Position numbers and translations under genes: made by a program. From Variovorax atrisoli 110B (GTDB taxonomy: Bacteria; Pseudomonadota; Gammaproteobacteria; Burkholderiales; Burkholderiaceae_C), in assembly GCF_000382045.1 (NCBI RefSeq), contig NZ_KB907453.1, positions 310,001-374,000 of the forward strand: a stretch of DNA of 64,000 nucleotides. Direction: 5' to 3'. The stretch's first letter is position 1; each line of letters starts with the position of its first letter. The notes beneath the pieces were generated by a model. That model ran no database searches. It saw nothing but the letters and a program-made list of their open reading frames with translations, and was not told the DNA's origin. Positions 42,936-52,650 of the stretch are shown piece after piece.

Positions 42936-43687
42936 CCACGGCTGCATTCACTCCCCCGTTCATTTCGCCTGCCGAGTTGCCCGCCGCGCTGCGCGAGCAG
43001 GGCTATGCGGTGCTGAGCCCGCAAGGCGTAAGCGAATGGCTCGGCGTTCCCCTCTCGCAGCTCGATGCGCTGCATGCCGACTGGAACGACCTTCCCCCCG
43101 ACGAGTACCTGAAGGACGGCGGCCGCTACCGCACCCGCCGCCATGCCTGCTTCACCGTCGAGGCCGACGAAGAGGCCACGCTCGCGCAGGTGCCGCATCG
43201 GGCGCACTGGCAGCCGGTCGAATACAACGCGCTGCACGGCGGCATGCAGCGATGGTTCGCGCCGATGCTCGAGGCTACCGTCGCGCAGCCTGTGTGGCAG
43301 CGGCTGCTGCAGCAGCTCGGAAGGGCCAGCAGCGAGATGCGCGGCGCGGCGCAGCGCTGGTACGTGGAGGCGCATCAGTTCCGCATCGACACCGCGGGCG
43401 GCATCGGACGCCCCACGCCCGAGGGCGCGCACCGGGACGGCGTGGATCTGGTGGCTGTCGCGCTCGTGGGGCGGCACGGCATCAAGGGCGGCGAGACGCG
43501 CGTGTTCGAGGCCAACGGGCGTCGCGGCGAGCGCTTCACGATGACCGAGCCGTGGACGCTGCTGCTGCTCGACGACGCGCGCGTGATCCACGAGTCGACG
43601 CCGATCCAGCCGCTCGAAGAGGGCGGCGAAGGCTGGCGCGACACGCTGGTGATCACCTGCCGGGCAGAGGGTTTCCAGGGGGATTGA
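42932..43687 (+). CDS. 2OG-Fe(II) dioxygenase family protein
   Basis: A 251-residue protein of the 2OG-Fe_dioxy family related to free amino acid hydroxylases (for example L-isoleucine hydroxylase). The iron-binding pattern is PEGAHRDGVDLV (His and Asp) with a later His in LLDDARVIHEST, and RHGIKGGETRVF follows the fold. It would hydroxylate a small substrate using 2-oxoglutarate and oxygen. The GTG start is fixed by the GTGA overlap with the DUF427 gene. Substrate unknown. Confidence 0.88.
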   Translation: MTTAAFTPPFISPAELPAALREQGYAVLSPQGVSEWLGVPLSQLDALHADWNDLPPDEYLKDGGRYRTRRHACFTVEADEEATLAQVPHRAHWQPVEYNALHGGMQRWFAPMLEATVAQPVWQRLLQQLGRASSEMRGAAQRWYVEAHQFRIDTAGGIGRPTPEGAHRDGVDLVAVALVGRHGIKGGETRVFEANGRRGERFTMTEPWTLLLLDDARVIHESTPIQPLEEGGEGWRDTLVITCRAEGFQGD

Positions 43688-43817
43688 GGCCCTGCAATAT
43701 CGGGTCTTGCCCTTGCTGGTACGAGTCCTACAGCCCGCGCCGAGCAACAGCGGTTAAATTCGGGGCCCCGGTCCGTCATGGGCCGAGTCTGTCTGCGAAC
43801 GAAAGCGAGGTCCCGCC

Positions 43818-44258
43818 ATGTTCAATCACATCCTGGTTCCGATCGACGGCTCCGAAACTTCCATGCTCGCCGTCAGCAAGGCCAGCGGCCTCGCGCTGGC
43901 CTTCGGTAGCCGCATCACGCTGATCCACGTGATCGACAACTATCCCTTCATCGGCGTGGGCGCGGACTACGCGCTCGGCCAGAACGAATACCTCGCGGCG
44001 GCCACTGCCAGTGCCAATGCCGCACTCGCGCGCGGCGTGGCGGCGCTCGCGGCCGAGGGCCTGCACAGCGACCAACGCGTGATCGACGGCCACGTGGTGC
44101 ACGAAGGCATCGTCGACACGGCCATCGCCATCGCGGCCGACCTGATCGTGATGGGCTCCCACGGCCGCAGCGGCATCGAGAAACTGCTGCTGGGCAGCGT
44201 GACGCAGCGCGTGCTGCAGGACGCGAACATGCCTGTGCTGGTCGTCAAGGGCGGCTGA
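43818..44258 (+). CDS. Universal stress protein (UspA family)
   Basis: A 146-residue cytoplasmic stress protein. The start MFNHILVPIDGSE is diagnostic. The ATP-binding stretch GSHGRSGIEKLLLGSVTQRVL and the last strand MPVLVVKGG are intact, so it belongs to the nucleotide-binding branch. A TTAAAT element lies in the 130-bp upstream spacer. Confidence 0.94.
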   Translation: MFNHILVPIDGSETSMLAVSKASGLALAFGSRITLIHVIDNYPFIGVGADYALGQNEYLAAATASANAALARGVAALAAEGLHSDQRVIDGHVVHEGIVDTAIAIAADLIVMGSHGRSGIEKLLLGSVTQRVLQDANMPVLVVKGG

Positions 44259-44343
44259 GCGGCAACGGCAACGACGCAACAACGGAAACCGCGGCGTCTG
44301 TAGCGGCATCGAGGATCGATCGGGCGATCGGCCGGGCAGGACG

Positions 44344-44994
44344 TCAGGCGAATCCGGAGGGCCGCTCGAAGCGGAGCTCCTGCCCCGTCACGGGATGCAC
44401 GAACCCCAGCTCGCTGGCATGCAGCATCAAACGCGGCGCGCGTGACCGCAGTGCAGCATCGCCATACAGCGCATCGCCCAGGATCGGATGGCCGATCGAC
44501 AGCAGGTGCACCCGCAGCTGATGTGAGCGGCCCGTCAGGGGCTCCAGCAGCACGTGCGTGGAGGCAGGCTCTCCGGCCAGCACCGAAATGGTCTTCCACC
44601 GGGTGAGGCTGGGCTTGCCCTCCGGGTCGATCTTCTGCAGGGGGCGGCGCGGCCAGTCGGCCATCAGGGGCGCGTCGATCACCGACCAGTCCTCCCGCAG
44701 CGGCATTTGGCCGTCGACAACGGCTTCATAGCGCTTGTGCACCCTGCGTTCGGCGAATCCGGCGCTCAGCGCGCGCTGCATCTCGATGCCTCGCGCCATC
44801 ACCACCAGCCCGCTGGTGGCCATGTCGAGGCGGTGCACGATGAGTGCGTCGGGCCACTGCCGCATGGCGCGCGCGCTCAGGCAGTCCTGCTTGTCCTCGC
44901 CGCGGCCGGGCACGCAGAGCAGGCCGGCGGGCTTGTCGAGCACCAGCAGGTACGGGTCTTCGTGGACGGGTTGCAGCAGCGGCGGGGCGGTCAT
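44344..44994 (-). CDS. RluA-family pseudouridine synthase
   Basis: A 216-residue RNA modification enzyme. The catalytic aspartate lies in VHRLDMATSGLVV near residue 55. Other family blocks are LLVLDKPAGLLCVPG, LLEPLTGRSHQLRVHLLSIGHPILGD and RLMLHASEL. It lacks an S4 domain and is short, resembling RluA itself, which modifies 23S rRNA and tRNA. MTAPPLLQPV is chosen as start. Convergent with the UspA gene and divergent from an MFS gene. Confidence 0.93.
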   Translation of the reverse strand: MTAPPLLQPVHEDPYLLVLDKPAGLLCVPGRGEDKQDCLSARAMRQWPDALIVHRLDMATSGLVVMARGIEMQRALSAGFAERRVHKRYEAVVDGQMPLREDWSVIDAPLMADWPRRPLQKIDPEGKPSLTRWKTISVLAGEPASTHVLLEPLTGRSHQLRVHLLSIGHPILGDALYGDAALRSRAPRLMLHASELGFVHPVTGQELRFERPSGFA

Positions 44995-45080
44995 GGATGC
45001 GACCGAGTGTAGACAGGGGCCCGGGCGAGGCTTGCCCGGGCTCACGCCCTGCTCATGCGGGCTCGGCTATCCTCGGGCGG

Positions 45081-46382
45081 ATGTCCGGCCCCGCCCCCGC
45101 TTCCGTCTCCTCCTCTTCCTCTCCCGACGTCCAGGCGGCTTCTCCCCCGAGCTTCTCCGACCTGACGCGCGAACGCCCCTTCATGCAGATGTGGACGGCG
45201 CGCCTCTTCGGCACGGCCGCCTCGCAGATGCTGCTGGTGGCCATCGGCTGGCACATGTACGAGCTCACCGGCAGCGCGTGGGACCTGGGGCTGGTCGGCC
45301 TCTACCAGTTCGTGCCCGCGCTGGTGCTGGCGCTGCTGGCCGGCCACATCGTCGACCGCCACCATCGCGGGCGCATCGTGGCGGCCTGTTTCGCGGTGCA
45401 GGGGCTGGTGGCGCTGGTGCTGCTGCTGGCCGTGCTGGAGAAGCACGACACTCGCGGCCTGCTGCTGGGGCTGTCGCTGGTGCTGGGCGCGGTGCGTGCC
45501 TTCCAGATGCCGGCGCAGCAGGCGCTGACGCCGCTGCTGGTGCCGCCGACCATGCTGTCGCGCGCGATGGCCTTCAGCTCGGCGGGCATGCAGGGCGCGA
45601 TCATCGGAGGGCCGGCCCTCGGCGGCCTGCTGTTCGTGGCGGGCATGGCGGTGGTGTATGGCGCCAGCGTGGTGTTCTTCGCCGTCGCCTGCGTGCTGGT
45701 GCTGCGGCTTCGCTACGCCTACACGCCGGCTGCGCGCGAGCCGGTGACCCTGGCGACGGTATTCGCGGGCGTCGATTTCATCTGGAAGCGCAAGCCGGTG
45801 CTCGGCGCCGTGTCGCTCGACCTGTTCGCGGTGCTGCTGGGCGGCGCGGTGGCGCTGCTGCCGATCTATGCCAAGGACATCCTGCACACCGGCCCCTGGG
45901 GCCTGGGCCTGCTGCGCAGCGCGCCTGCGGTGGGTGCGCTGGTGATGTCCATCGCGCTCACGCGGCGGCCGGTGGAGCGCCACGTGGGGCGCACGCTGCT
46001 GCTGGCGATCGCGGTGTTCGGGCTGTGCATGGTGGTGTTCGGCATCTCGAAGAGCTTCGTCGTCTCGCTGATCGCGCTGGCGGTCTCGGGCGGCGCCGAC
46101 ATGGTCAACGTGGTGATCCGCCAGACGCTGGTGCAGCTCGAAACGCCTGACGCCATGCGCGGGCGGGTGAGCGCGGTGAACTCGATCTTCATCGGCGCGA
46201 GCAACCAGCTCGGCGAGTTCGAGTCGGGCGCCACGGCTGCGCTGCTGGGGCCGGTCGGCTCGGTGGTGGTGGGCGGCGTGGGCACGATGCTGGTCGCGCT
46301 GACCTGGTTCAAGCTGTTCCCCTCGCTCGCGCAGCGCGACCGGCTGGTGGTGGCGGCGCCTTCGGTCAGGCCGCCGGCCTGA
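45081..46382 (+). CDS. MFS transporter (enterobactin exporter-like, MFS_3)
   Basis: A 433-residue transporter with twelve predicted helices. The first helix region PFMQMWTARLFGTAASQMLLVAIGWHMYELTGSAWDLGLVGLYQFVP and the loop GHIVDRHHRGRIV match MFS_3 exporters such as EntS. It probably exports a small molecule. The Ser/Pro-rich N-terminal 30 residues are low complexity. Monocistronic. Confidence 0.9.
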   Translation: MSGPAPASVSSSSSPDVQAASPPSFSDLTRERPFMQMWTARLFGTAASQMLLVAIGWHMYELTGSAWDLGLVGLYQFVPALVLALLAGHIVDRHHRGRIVAACFAVQGLVALVLLLAVLEKHDTRGLLLGLSLVLGAVRAFQMPAQQALTPLLVPPTMLSRAMAFSSAGMQGAIIGGPALGGLLFVAGMAVVYGASVVFFAVACVLVLRLRYAYTPAAREPVTLATVFAGVDFIWKRKPVLGAVSLDLFAVLLGGAVALLPIYAKDILHTGPWGLGLLRSAPAVGALVMSIALTRRPVERHVGRTLLLAIAVFGLCMVVFGISKSFVVSLIALAVSGGADMVNVVIRQTLVQLETPDAMRGRVSAVNSIFIGASNQLGEFESGATAALLGPVGSVVVGGVGTMLVALTWFKLFPSLAQRDRLVVAAPSVRPPA

Positions 46383-46397
46383 GCCGGCCAGGGCTGC

Positions 46398-46685
46398 TCA
46401 GTCGGCGAAGAGGGCGTGTGCGCCGGGTACCTCGAGCGTGACGTCGCCCAGCGCCTGCGCCACGCAGGGCAGGATCCAGCCCTCGGCCTTTTCCTCGGCG
46501 CTCAGGCCGGGCCATTCGATGATGTGGCGGGTTTCGCCCGCACGCCGCAGGCAGATGCAGGTGCGGCAGGTGCCGTTGCGGCACGAGCTCGGCAGTTCGA
46601 TGCCGGCGGCCTCGGCGGCCTTCAGCAGGGTGGTTTCGCCGTCGGTCTCGAAGTCGAGGCCCGAAGGCTCGATCCGGACCTTCAT
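46398..46685 (-). CDS. 2Fe-2S ferredoxin (plant-type fold)
   Basis: A 95-residue electron carrier. Cysteines C35, C40, C43 and C74 follow the CX4CX2CX30C pattern of plant-type 2Fe-2S clusters ([13 protein letters not shown] and ILPCVA). Partners cannot be told from the neighbourhood. The start overlaps the stop of the DUF2132 gene (ATGA). Last gene of the small operon. Confidence 0.93.
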   Translation of the reverse strand: MKVRIEPSGLDFETDGETTLLKAAEAAGIELPSSCRNGTCRTCICLRRAGETRHIIEWPGLSAEEKAEGWILPCVAQALGDVTLEVPGAHALFAD

Positions 46686-46972
46686 GGCTGTCGCTGCGGT
46701 TGCTGCTGCTGCTGCTGCTCGCGGCGTTGCTCGCGCAGCATGAAGAGATAAAGGCTTTCGACCTTCTCGCGCGCCCACGGCGCCTTGCGAAGGAACTTGA
46801 GGCTGGAGCCCACGCTCGGGTCGAGCGTGAAGCAGCGGATGGGAACGAGCTCGCTCAGCCTCGGCCACCCGTAGTGGCCCGCCAGCGCCGTGACGATGGC
46901 CTCCAGCGTGACCCCGTGCAGCGGGTTGCGCGGCTGGGGTCTGGGGGCGGCGGGCGCCGGCGTTTCGCTCAT
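46682..46972 (-). CDS. DUF2132/VF530-family DNA-binding-like protein
   Basis: A 96-residue protein with the VF530 core: [60 protein letters not shown]. The family has a winged-helix-like fold and is thought to bind DNA. The C-terminal tail is a run of Gln and Arg. It overlaps both neighbours (ATGA with the ferredoxin gene, TGATG with the 49-aa gene). Confidence 0.92.
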   Translation of the reverse strand: MSETPAPAAPRPQPRNPLHGVTLEAIVTALAGHYGWPRLSELVPIRCFTLDPSVGSSLKFLRKAPWAREKVESLYLFMLREQRREQQQQQQPQRQP

Positions 46973-47121
46973 CACTTGTTCTTGAGCTTGCCGCGGGGGA
47001 TGACCTCGGTGGTGACGGTGCGTACCGGTTCGAAGCCGCCGGTGTTCACCGGCTTGGGCGGCGAGGAGTCCTTCTTCGGTTTCTTCGCTTCCTTGTTGCT
47101 GCGTTGCTGACCCTTGGCCAT
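46972..47121 (-). CDS. 49-aa lysine-rich basic protein
   Basis: [20 protein letters not shown] opens a short basic protein that ends PRGKLKNK. It has ten lysines in 49 residues and no hydrophobic core. The stop shares its A with the ATG of the DUF2132 gene (TGATG), so translation is coupled. It might bind RNA or DNA. The size and coupling support a real gene, but the function is unknown. Confidence 0.75.
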   Translation of the reverse strand: MAKGQQRSNKEAKKPKKDSSPPKPVNTGGFEPVRTVTTEVIPRGKLKNK

Positions 47122-47207
47122 GTCGATTTCTCCGGTTGTTGCGGCAATGCGGCGTGCAGTTTAGCGGTGCGGCGACAATACGCGGTTCCATTCGATTTCC
47201 CGCATTC

Positions 47208-47726
47208 ATGTCAGATTACGAAGTTCGCCCCGCGACCCTGCGCGACGCCAAGGCCGTCGCAGAAATCCACGCACTCTCCGTCAAGGCCGCCTACGAGGGC
47301 ATCCTGCCCGAGGATGAACTACGCGCCCTGGCTCCTGCCACGCGCGAAGCCAAGTGGCGCGAGGCCATCGAGTACGGCGAACCCCAGGTGCACGTGGTGG
47401 TGCAGGGCAGCGAGATCGTCGGCTTCGTTGGCTTCGACCGCTCGCGCGACCCCAAGACCCCGCCGACCACCGGCGAGATCTGGGCCATCTACGTCAAGCC
47501 CGAGCACTGGGGCAAGGGCGCCGGCGTGGCCCTGTGGGACGCCGCCCGCGAAGGCCTGGAGGACGAGGGCTGCACCACGGTCACCATCTGGGTGCCGATC
47601 CGCAACGACCGCGCCATGCGCTTCCACGAGCTCGCAGGCTTCAAGCGCGAGATGAAGACCGCCAAGACCACCGCCATCGGTACCGTGCGCATCGAGGAAA
47701 TCCGCCTCAAGCGCAGCGTGGCCTGA
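47208..47726 (+). CDS. GNAT family N-acetyltransferase
   Basis: A 172-residue acetyltransferase. Family marks are the start [18 protein letters not shown], the strand [12 protein letters not shown] and the acetyl-CoA loop [31 protein letters not shown] completes the fold. Substrate unknown. It is divergent from the small ferredoxin operon and followed by the PepSY gene after 15 bp. Confidence 0.92.
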   Translation: MSDYEVRPATLRDAKAVAEIHALSVKAAYEGILPEDELRALAPATREAKWREAIEYGEPQVHVVVQGSEIVGFVGFDRSRDPKTPPTTGEIWAIYVKPEHWGKGAGVALWDAAREGLEDEGCTTVTIWVPIRNDRAMRFHELAGFKREMKTAKTTAIGTVRIEEIRLKRSVA

Positions 47727-47741
47727 TCGGGCGAGGCCATC

Positions 47742-48434
47742 ATGGACGCCGCCGGCAGCAGTTCTTCTTCCCTCGGCCACGCCGCGCGCGTGCGTTCGCA
47801 CCAGCGCCGCACCGCCGCCGTGCAGTGGATACGCCGCACCCATGGCTGGTTCGGCCTCTGGGGCGCGGTGCTGGGGCTGCTGTTCGGCTTCAGCGGCATC
47901 TGGCTCAACCACCGCAACGTGCTGAAGCTGCCGCAGGCCCAGGAACGTACACGCGCCCAGCTTGCGCTGCCCGACCCGGTGCCGCAGACGCCCGAGGCCA
48001 TGAGCCGATGGCTGCAGGAGGCGCTGCGCATGAGCAGCCCGCCGAACTCCAGCCGCATCGAGCCCGCCAAGCCCGTGGCATGGGCCGACAAGAGCGACAA
48101 GGGTGCGCCCGCGCTCACCCAGCCGGCGCACTGGATCTTCAACTTCGGCGGGCCCGACGAGATCGTGCAGGCCGAGTACTGGCAGGGCAACCGCTCGGTG
48201 GGCGTGACCACCACGCGCAACGGCTTCGTCGCCACGCTCACCAACATGCACAAGGGCGGCGGCATGCCGCTGGCGTGGATCCTCCTGGTCGACACGCTGG
48301 CCGGAAGCCTGATCTTCCTGTCGATCTCGGGCGTGGTGCTGTGGATGCTCACGCACCGGCGCCGCCGCGTCGGCCTCGCGCTGTTCGGCGCCTCGCTGGC
48401 GGCCGTGCTGGCCATTGCGCTGAGCGCGCTCTGA
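47742..48434 (+). CDS. PepSY-associated transmembrane protein
   Basis: A 230-residue protein with a first membrane segment (WFGLWGAVLGLLFGFSGIWLN), a periplasmic domain and two C-terminal membrane segments (IFLSISGVVLWML and LALFGASLAAVLAIAL). The arrangement with H-x-WFG start and NMHKGGG fits the PepSY_TM family, which includes iron-uptake-linked reductases. Heme-ligand histidines are possible at HRR and HKG. It probably shares an operon with the acetyltransferase gene. Confidence 0.82.
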   Translation: MDAAGSSSSSLGHAARVRSHQRRTAAVQWIRRTHGWFGLWGAVLGLLFGFSGIWLNHRNVLKLPQAQERTRAQLALPDPVPQTPEAMSRWLQEALRMSSPPNSSRIEPAKPVAWADKSDKGAPALTQPAHWIFNFGGPDEIVQAEYWQGNRSVGVTTTRNGFVATLTNMHKGGGMPLAWILLVDTLAGSLIFLSISGVVLWMLTHRRRRVGLALFGASLAAVLAIALSAL

Positions 48435-48538
48435 GGGGCTGCGGCGCCTTTTCTCCGCGGCGCCTGCGTACGGGTATTGCCGGGGCGCGACACGGCTGCG
48501 GATAAGCTCGCCGCTTCCCTTACAGCCCCAATCTGCCC

Positions 48539-49447
48539 ATGGCCTCCAGCCTGCTCCTGCTGCTCGACGACATCGCCACCGTTCTCGACGACGTATCGGT
48601 CCTCACCAAGGTGGCCGCCAAGAAGACGGCTGGCGTCCTCGGCGACGACCTCGCGCTCAACGCGCAGCAGGTCACCGGCGTCAAGGCCGACCGCGAGATT
48701 CCGGTGGTGTGGGCCGTGTGCAAGGGCTCCTTCGTCAACAAGGCCATCCTCGTGCCGGCGGCGCTGGCCATCGGCACCTGGCTGCCCTGGCTGGTGACGC
48801 CGCTGCTGATGATCGGCGGTGCATTCCTCTGCTTCGAAGGCGCCGAGAAGCTGGCGCACAAGTTCCTGCACAAGGACGAACACGACACCGACACGCAGCG
48901 CCACGAGAAGGCCATGGCCGAAGCCTCGGTCGACGTGGTCGCGATGGAGAAGGACAAGATCAAGGGCGCGGTGCGCACCGACTTCATCCTCTCTGCCGAA
49001 ATCATCGCCATCACGCTGGGCACCGTGCAGGGCCAGCCCTTCACCACGCAACTGACCGTGCTGGTGGGCATCGCGCTGATCATGACCATCGGCGTCTACG
49101 GCCTGGTGGCCGGCATCGTGAAGCTCGACGACGCGGGCCTCTACCTGAGCCAGCGCGCGAGCGCGGGCGCGCAGGCCCTGGGCCGCGGCATCCTGGCTGC
49201 GGCGCCGTGGCTCATGAAGGCGCTGTCGGTGGCCGGCACGGCCGCGATGTTCCTCGTGGGCGGCGGCATCCTCGTGCACGGCGTGCCGGCACTGGGCCAC
49301 GCGGTCGAAGACTGGGCCAAGGCCACGGGCGGCGTGTTCGGCACGCTGGGTTCGATGGGCGTGAACGCCGGCGTGGGCCTCGTGGCCGGCGCGATCGTGC
49401 TGGCGGTCGTGGAACTGGTCGGCAAGATGCGCGGCAAGAAGCACTGA
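48539..49447 (+). CDS. DUF808 (YedI-like) inner membrane protein
   Basis: A 302-residue membrane protein matching DUF808 over its length. [45 protein letters not shown] is the family start. Six to seven hydrophobic segments follow, with the conserved [12 protein letters not shown] after the second. The family has no confirmed function. A terminator hairpin follows 24 bp after the stop. Confidence 0.92.
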   Translation: MASSLLLLLDDIATVLDDVSVLTKVAAKKTAGVLGDDLALNAQQVTGVKADREIPVVWAVCKGSFVNKAILVPAALAIGTWLPWLVTPLLMIGGAFLCFEGAEKLAHKFLHKDEHDTDTQRHEKAMAEASVDVVAMEKDKIKGAVRTDFILSAEIIAITLGTVQGQPFTTQLTVLVGIALIMTIGVYGLVAGIVKLDDAGLYLSQRASAGAQALGRGILAAAPWLMKALSVAGTAAMFLVGGGILVHGVPALGHAVEDWAKATGGVFGTLGSMGVNAGVGLVAGAIVLAVVELVGKMRGKKH

Positions 49448-49468
49448 GGCGCCGCCGCTTCGATGGAC

Positions 49469-49498
49469 GAAACCCGCCACGAGGCGGGTTTTCTTTTT
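49469..49498 (+). terminator. Intrinsic terminator after the DUF808 gene
   Basis: AACCCGCC-ACGA-GGCGGGTT makes an eight-pair stem followed by TTCTTTTTAC. It reaches the stop codon of the convergent small-protein gene. Confidence 0.88.
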
Positions 49499-49709
49499 AC
49501 TGGCGCTTCCTGCCGAGCTTCAACAGCTCGACCACGATCAGCGCCACCCCCAGCACCAGCGCGAACCAGCCCACCAGATAGGCCCCCGCCACCATCTCGA
49601 ACCAGCGCGTGCCCTGCAGGAAGCGCGGCCCCAGCAGGACGGCGGCGCCGATCACGAGGCAGAGGATGCCGCGCTCGAGGGTGCGGAGTTGTCGTTTGGG
49701 CTGGGCCAT
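49497..49709 (-). CDS. Small membrane protein, 70 aa
   Basis: Two hydrophobic segments (ILCLVIGAAVLLGPRFL and LVGWFALVLGVALIVVELL) with a basic N-terminal MAQPKRQLRTLERG. It probably spans the inner membrane twice. No family recognised. It lies 33 bp after the stop of the propeller gene on the same strand. Confidence 0.65.
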   Translation of the reverse strand: MAQPKRQLRTLERGILCLVIGAAVLLGPRFLQGTRWFEMVAGAYLVGWFALVLGVALIVVELLKLGRKRQ

Positions 49710-49742
49710 GGGTCTTCGTTCTTTCGGGGAAATGCTGATCCG

Positions 49743-50930
49743 TCAGTGCGTCATTTTCCCGCGCATCGCCGCCGGATGGCCCTGCAGCTGGAACGATTTG
49801 CCCGTCGGTACCAGCGTATCCCCGTCCAGCCGCAGGATCGTGACATCCTGGTCGATGAAGTTGCCCACGTACAGGTACTTCCCATCGGCGCTCCACACCG
49901 CGCCCTCAGGCAGCCCGCGCACCACCACCTCGTTGGCACGCGTGACCTTCTTGCCGTCGATCTTCAGCAGTACCACCGAGCCGTTGCGGTTGTAGAAGTA
50001 GGCGTTCTTCGCCGCGTTGCTGCCGCGCAGGATCACGGCCACCGCATGCTTGCCGGTCGGGCTCACGGCCAGGCCCTCGGGGCCGTCGCCGACGACCACC
50101 TTGTCGACCACGCGCGGCGGCACCGCTTCCATGTCGATCACGCTGACCGTGTCGACCTGGCCGTCGGAAGCGCCCGAGTTGCCGTTGTCGGCGGTGAGCG
50201 CGAGCTTGCCGTCGGGCGTCACGTCGACGTTGTAGGGCCACAGGCCGGCGGCGAGGTCGACCTTGTTGTAGCTGACCTTCTCGCCGTTCACGTCCAGCAA
50301 CGCGATCTTGTGGCTCGGGAACTTGGCCGCGAGCGCGCGCCTGCCGTCGGGCGTGAAGCGCACATGCGCCACCGAGTCGCCCATGGCCACCGTGTCGACG
50401 AGGGTGACCTTCTTGCCCGCGATGCGCAGCACGCTCACCGAGTTGTCGGTGCGGTTGGCCACCAGGGCGAGATCGCCCGTGCGGTTGATCGAAAGGCCCG
50501 AAGGCTGCTTGCCCACCTGCAGTGTGTCGAGCAGCTTGGGCGGCGTGGTGGTCAGGTCGATCACGAAGAGCCGGTTGTCCGGCACCTGCTTGCGTGCGCC
50601 GTTCTCCTCGACCACGTTGAGCGAGTTGGCGACCAGCGCCAGCGTCTCGCCGGGCGTGATCGCGAGGTTGGTCGGCGGGCCGGCGATGGTGTTGTCCAGC
50701 TGCAGCGTGCCGAGCACCTTGGGCGCGAGCGGATCGGTGCCGATGTCCAGAACCTGCACCGTGTCGCGGCCCATCGGGCCGAGGATCACCGCGCCGGCGT
50801 CGTTCCACGACTGCTTTTCGTCGTTGGCCACCAGCATCAGCTGGCGTTGGGGCACGGCGGGGGTGAGGTTCGTGCAGCCAGCGAGGAACGCGAGGGCAAG
50901 GGCCCCGAGCGCGGTGGAACGCAACTTCAT
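49743..50930 (-). CDS. Beta-propeller lipoprotein (YncE/lactonase-like)
   Basis: A 395-residue lipoprotein (lipobox LAFLAGCTNL). It contains seven or so repeats of the form [30 protein letters not shown] and WSADGKYLYVGNF, typical of seven-bladed YncE/40-residue propellers. It sits in the cell envelope and probably acts in binding rather than catalysis. Expression appears monocistronic from the divergent spacer with the DUF2164 gene. Confidence 0.88.
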   Translation of the reverse strand: MKLRSTALGALALAFLAGCTNLTPAVPQRQLMLVANDEKQSWNDAGAVILGPMGRDTVQVLDIGTDPLAPKVLGTLQLDNTIAGPPTNLAITPGETLALVANSLNVVEENGARKQVPDNRLFVIDLTTTPPKLLDTLQVGKQPSGLSINRTGDLALVANRTDNSVSVLRIAGKKVTLVDTVAMGDSVAHVRFTPDGRRALAAKFPSHKIALLDVNGEKVSYNKVDLAAGLWPYNVDVTPDGKLALTADNGNSGASDGQVDTVSVIDMEAVPPRVVDKVVVGDGPEGLAVSPTGKHAVAVILRGSNAAKNAYFYNRNGSVVLLKIDGKKVTRANEVVVRGLPEGAVWSADGKYLYVGNFIDQDVTILRLDGDTLVPTGKSFQLQGHPAAMRGKMTH

Positions 50931-51022
50931 GGGTGTCTCCGGTATGTGTTGTTGTGACGGCGCATGGTAGCGAAGGAGGCGGGCGGCACAATCGGCCGAC
51001 CGATCCAACCGCCCGAAAGCCC

Positions 51023-51295
51023 ATGACCATCGAGATCCCGAAAGAAGCCCGCCAGCAGGCCATCACCTCCATCGAGCGCTACTTCCGCGAGAACATGGAC
51101 GAGCCCATCGGCAACGTCGCTGCCGGTGCGCTGCTCGGCTTCTTTCTGGAGGAGATCGGGCCGCTGGTCTACAACCGGGCGGTGGCCGAGGTGCAGGAGC
51201 GGCTGCAGGCGCGCATCTCCGAGATCGACCTCGAGGTGCACGAGGACGAGTTCCAGTACTGGCGCAAGTTCGACAGGCAGAAGAAGGGCCGCTGA
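51023..51295 (+). CDS. DUF2164 family protein
   Basis: A 90-residue protein. The block IEIPKEARQQAITSIERYFRENMDEPIGNVAAGALLGFFLEEIGPLVYNRAV is the full DUF2164 pattern. No function is known for the family. The helical character and strong charge suggest a soluble partner protein. Confidence 0.92.
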   Translation: MTIEIPKEARQQAITSIERYFRENMDEPIGNVAAGALLGFFLEEIGPLVYNRAVAEVQERLQARISEIDLEVHEDEFQYWRKFDRQKKGR

Positions 51296-51370
51296 CGAAG
51301 CCTTCGGGCGTGGTGCCCGCGCATCGCGGCGGGTTCAGAAATGCTTCAAAACGTTGCAGAATTCGGGGCC

Positions 51371-51793
51371 ATGCCCTTCCACCGCACTTCCCGACACCGC
51401 GCAGCTTCCCTGGTTCTGCGCACCCTTTCGGCCCTGCCGCTCGTGCTCGCCGCCTCCCTCGCCACCGCGCAGCAGGACCCTTCCGGCTTTCCGCTCGACT
51501 CGGTCGGCTACCTCAACGAGGAGCTGCCCCGCATGGAGGCTGCCATCGCCGCGAAGGACCGCAGCTTCTTCCACGGCGCAATGGTCCGCACGGTGGCGTT
51601 CTCGGAGCGCTGGGGCTTCAAGAGCAAGGCAAATCCCGAGCTTGCTGCTTACTCGATGTGCACCGCGGCCGTGATGGACTACGCTGTGGTCGGCATGTGC
51701 AGGCTCGCGCCGTCCGAGGAGTGCGAGCCCGGGCTGGCCTCGCGCTTCGACGCGAACGTGCAGCGCTGCCGCGAAGTGGCCGCCAGGAAATAG
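51371..51793 (+). CDS. Exported hypothetical protein
   Basis: A 140-residue protein with a signal peptide ([22 protein letters not shown]) and a mature part with four cysteines (SMCTAAV, GMCRLA, EECEP, QRCRE), probably forming disulfides in the periplasm. [32 protein letters not shown] is a helical start. An upstream ATG at 51341 is in frame but less likely. Function unknown. Confidence 0.75.
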   Translation: MPFHRTSRHRAASLVLRTLSALPLVLAASLATAQQDPSGFPLDSVGYLNEELPRMEAAIAAKDRSFFHGAMVRTVAFSERWGFKSKANPELAAYSMCTAAVMDYAVVGMCRLAPSEECEPGLASRFDANVQRCREVAARK

Positions 51794-51833
51794 ACACCCG
51801 GAAGACGGAAGACCAACGAGAGAGACATCCGCC

Positions 51834-52631
51834 ATGGACTACGCCCGCTACAAGACCCTCGCCATCGAGCGCCGCGGCGCGAACGGCGCGGTGCTCGACA
51901 TCCGCATGCTGGCGGCCAACGGCAAGCTGCCCACGGCGGGCCATGACGGCCACCGCGAACTTGCCGAGATATGGCGCGACGTGTCCGCCGACGACAGCGT
52001 GCGCTGCGCCGTGCTGCGCGGCGAGGGGCTGGGCTTCTCGGGCGGCGGCGACCTGGGCATGGTGCAGGACATGACCACCGACGACGCGGTGCGCCAGCGC
52101 GTGTGGCGCGAGGCGAGAGACCTGGTCTACAACATCGTCAACTGCGACAAGCCGATCGTGAGCGCGATGCACGGCCCCGCGGTGGGCGCGGGCCTGGTGG
52201 CCGGGCTGCTGGCCGACATCTCCATCGCCGCGAAGAACGCGAAGATCGTCGATGGCCACACCCGCCTGGGCGTGGCGGCCGGCGACCACGCGGCCATCGT
52301 CTGGCCGCTTCTGTGCGGCATGGCCAAGGCCAAGTACCACCTGCTGCTGTGCGAGCCGGTGAGCGGCGAGGAGGCAGAGCGCATCGGCCTTGTATCGCTC
52401 GCGGTGGAAGAGGCCGACCTGCTGCCGCGCGCCTACGAGGTGGCCGACCGCCTCGCAGCCGGCAGCCAGAGCGCCATCCGCCTCACCAAGTACGCGCTGA
52501 ACAACTGGCTGCGCCAGGCCGGCCCGACCTTCGATGCCTCCCTGGCGCTCGAATTCATGGGCTTCGCGGGAGCGGACGTGCGCGAGGGTGTCGCGTCACT
52601 GCGCGAGAAGCGGGCGCCGAACTTCGGCTGA
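51834..52631 (+). CDS. Enoyl-CoA hydratase/isomerase family protein
   Basis: A 265-residue crotonase-fold enzyme. The oxyanion-hole pieces are [14 protein letters not shown] and [22 protein letters not shown]. The catalytic glutamates of classic hydratases are not plain at [11 protein letters not shown], so it may be an isomerase or hydrolase of the family. No other fatty-acid gene is close. The stop is followed by REP-like copy C. Confidence 0.9.
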   Translation: MDYARYKTLAIERRGANGAVLDIRMLAANGKLPTAGHDGHRELAEIWRDVSADDSVRCAVLRGEGLGFSGGGDLGMVQDMTTDDAVRQRVWREARDLVYNIVNCDKPIVSAMHGPAVGAGLVAGLLADISIAAKNAKIVDGHTRLGVAAGDHAAIVWPLLCGMAKAKYHLLLCEPVSGEEAERIGLVSLAVEEADLLPRAYEVADRLAAGSQSAIRLTKYALNNWLRQAGPTFDASLALEFMGFAGADVREGVASLREKRAPNFG

Positions 52632-52650
52632 GGTTTCGATTTTTCGCGAG

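Noticed and set aside
44298-44340. Palindromic CGATCGGGCGATCG between the UspA and pseudouridine synthase genes as a terminator
   Set aside because: No T-run follows on either strand and the stem is short.
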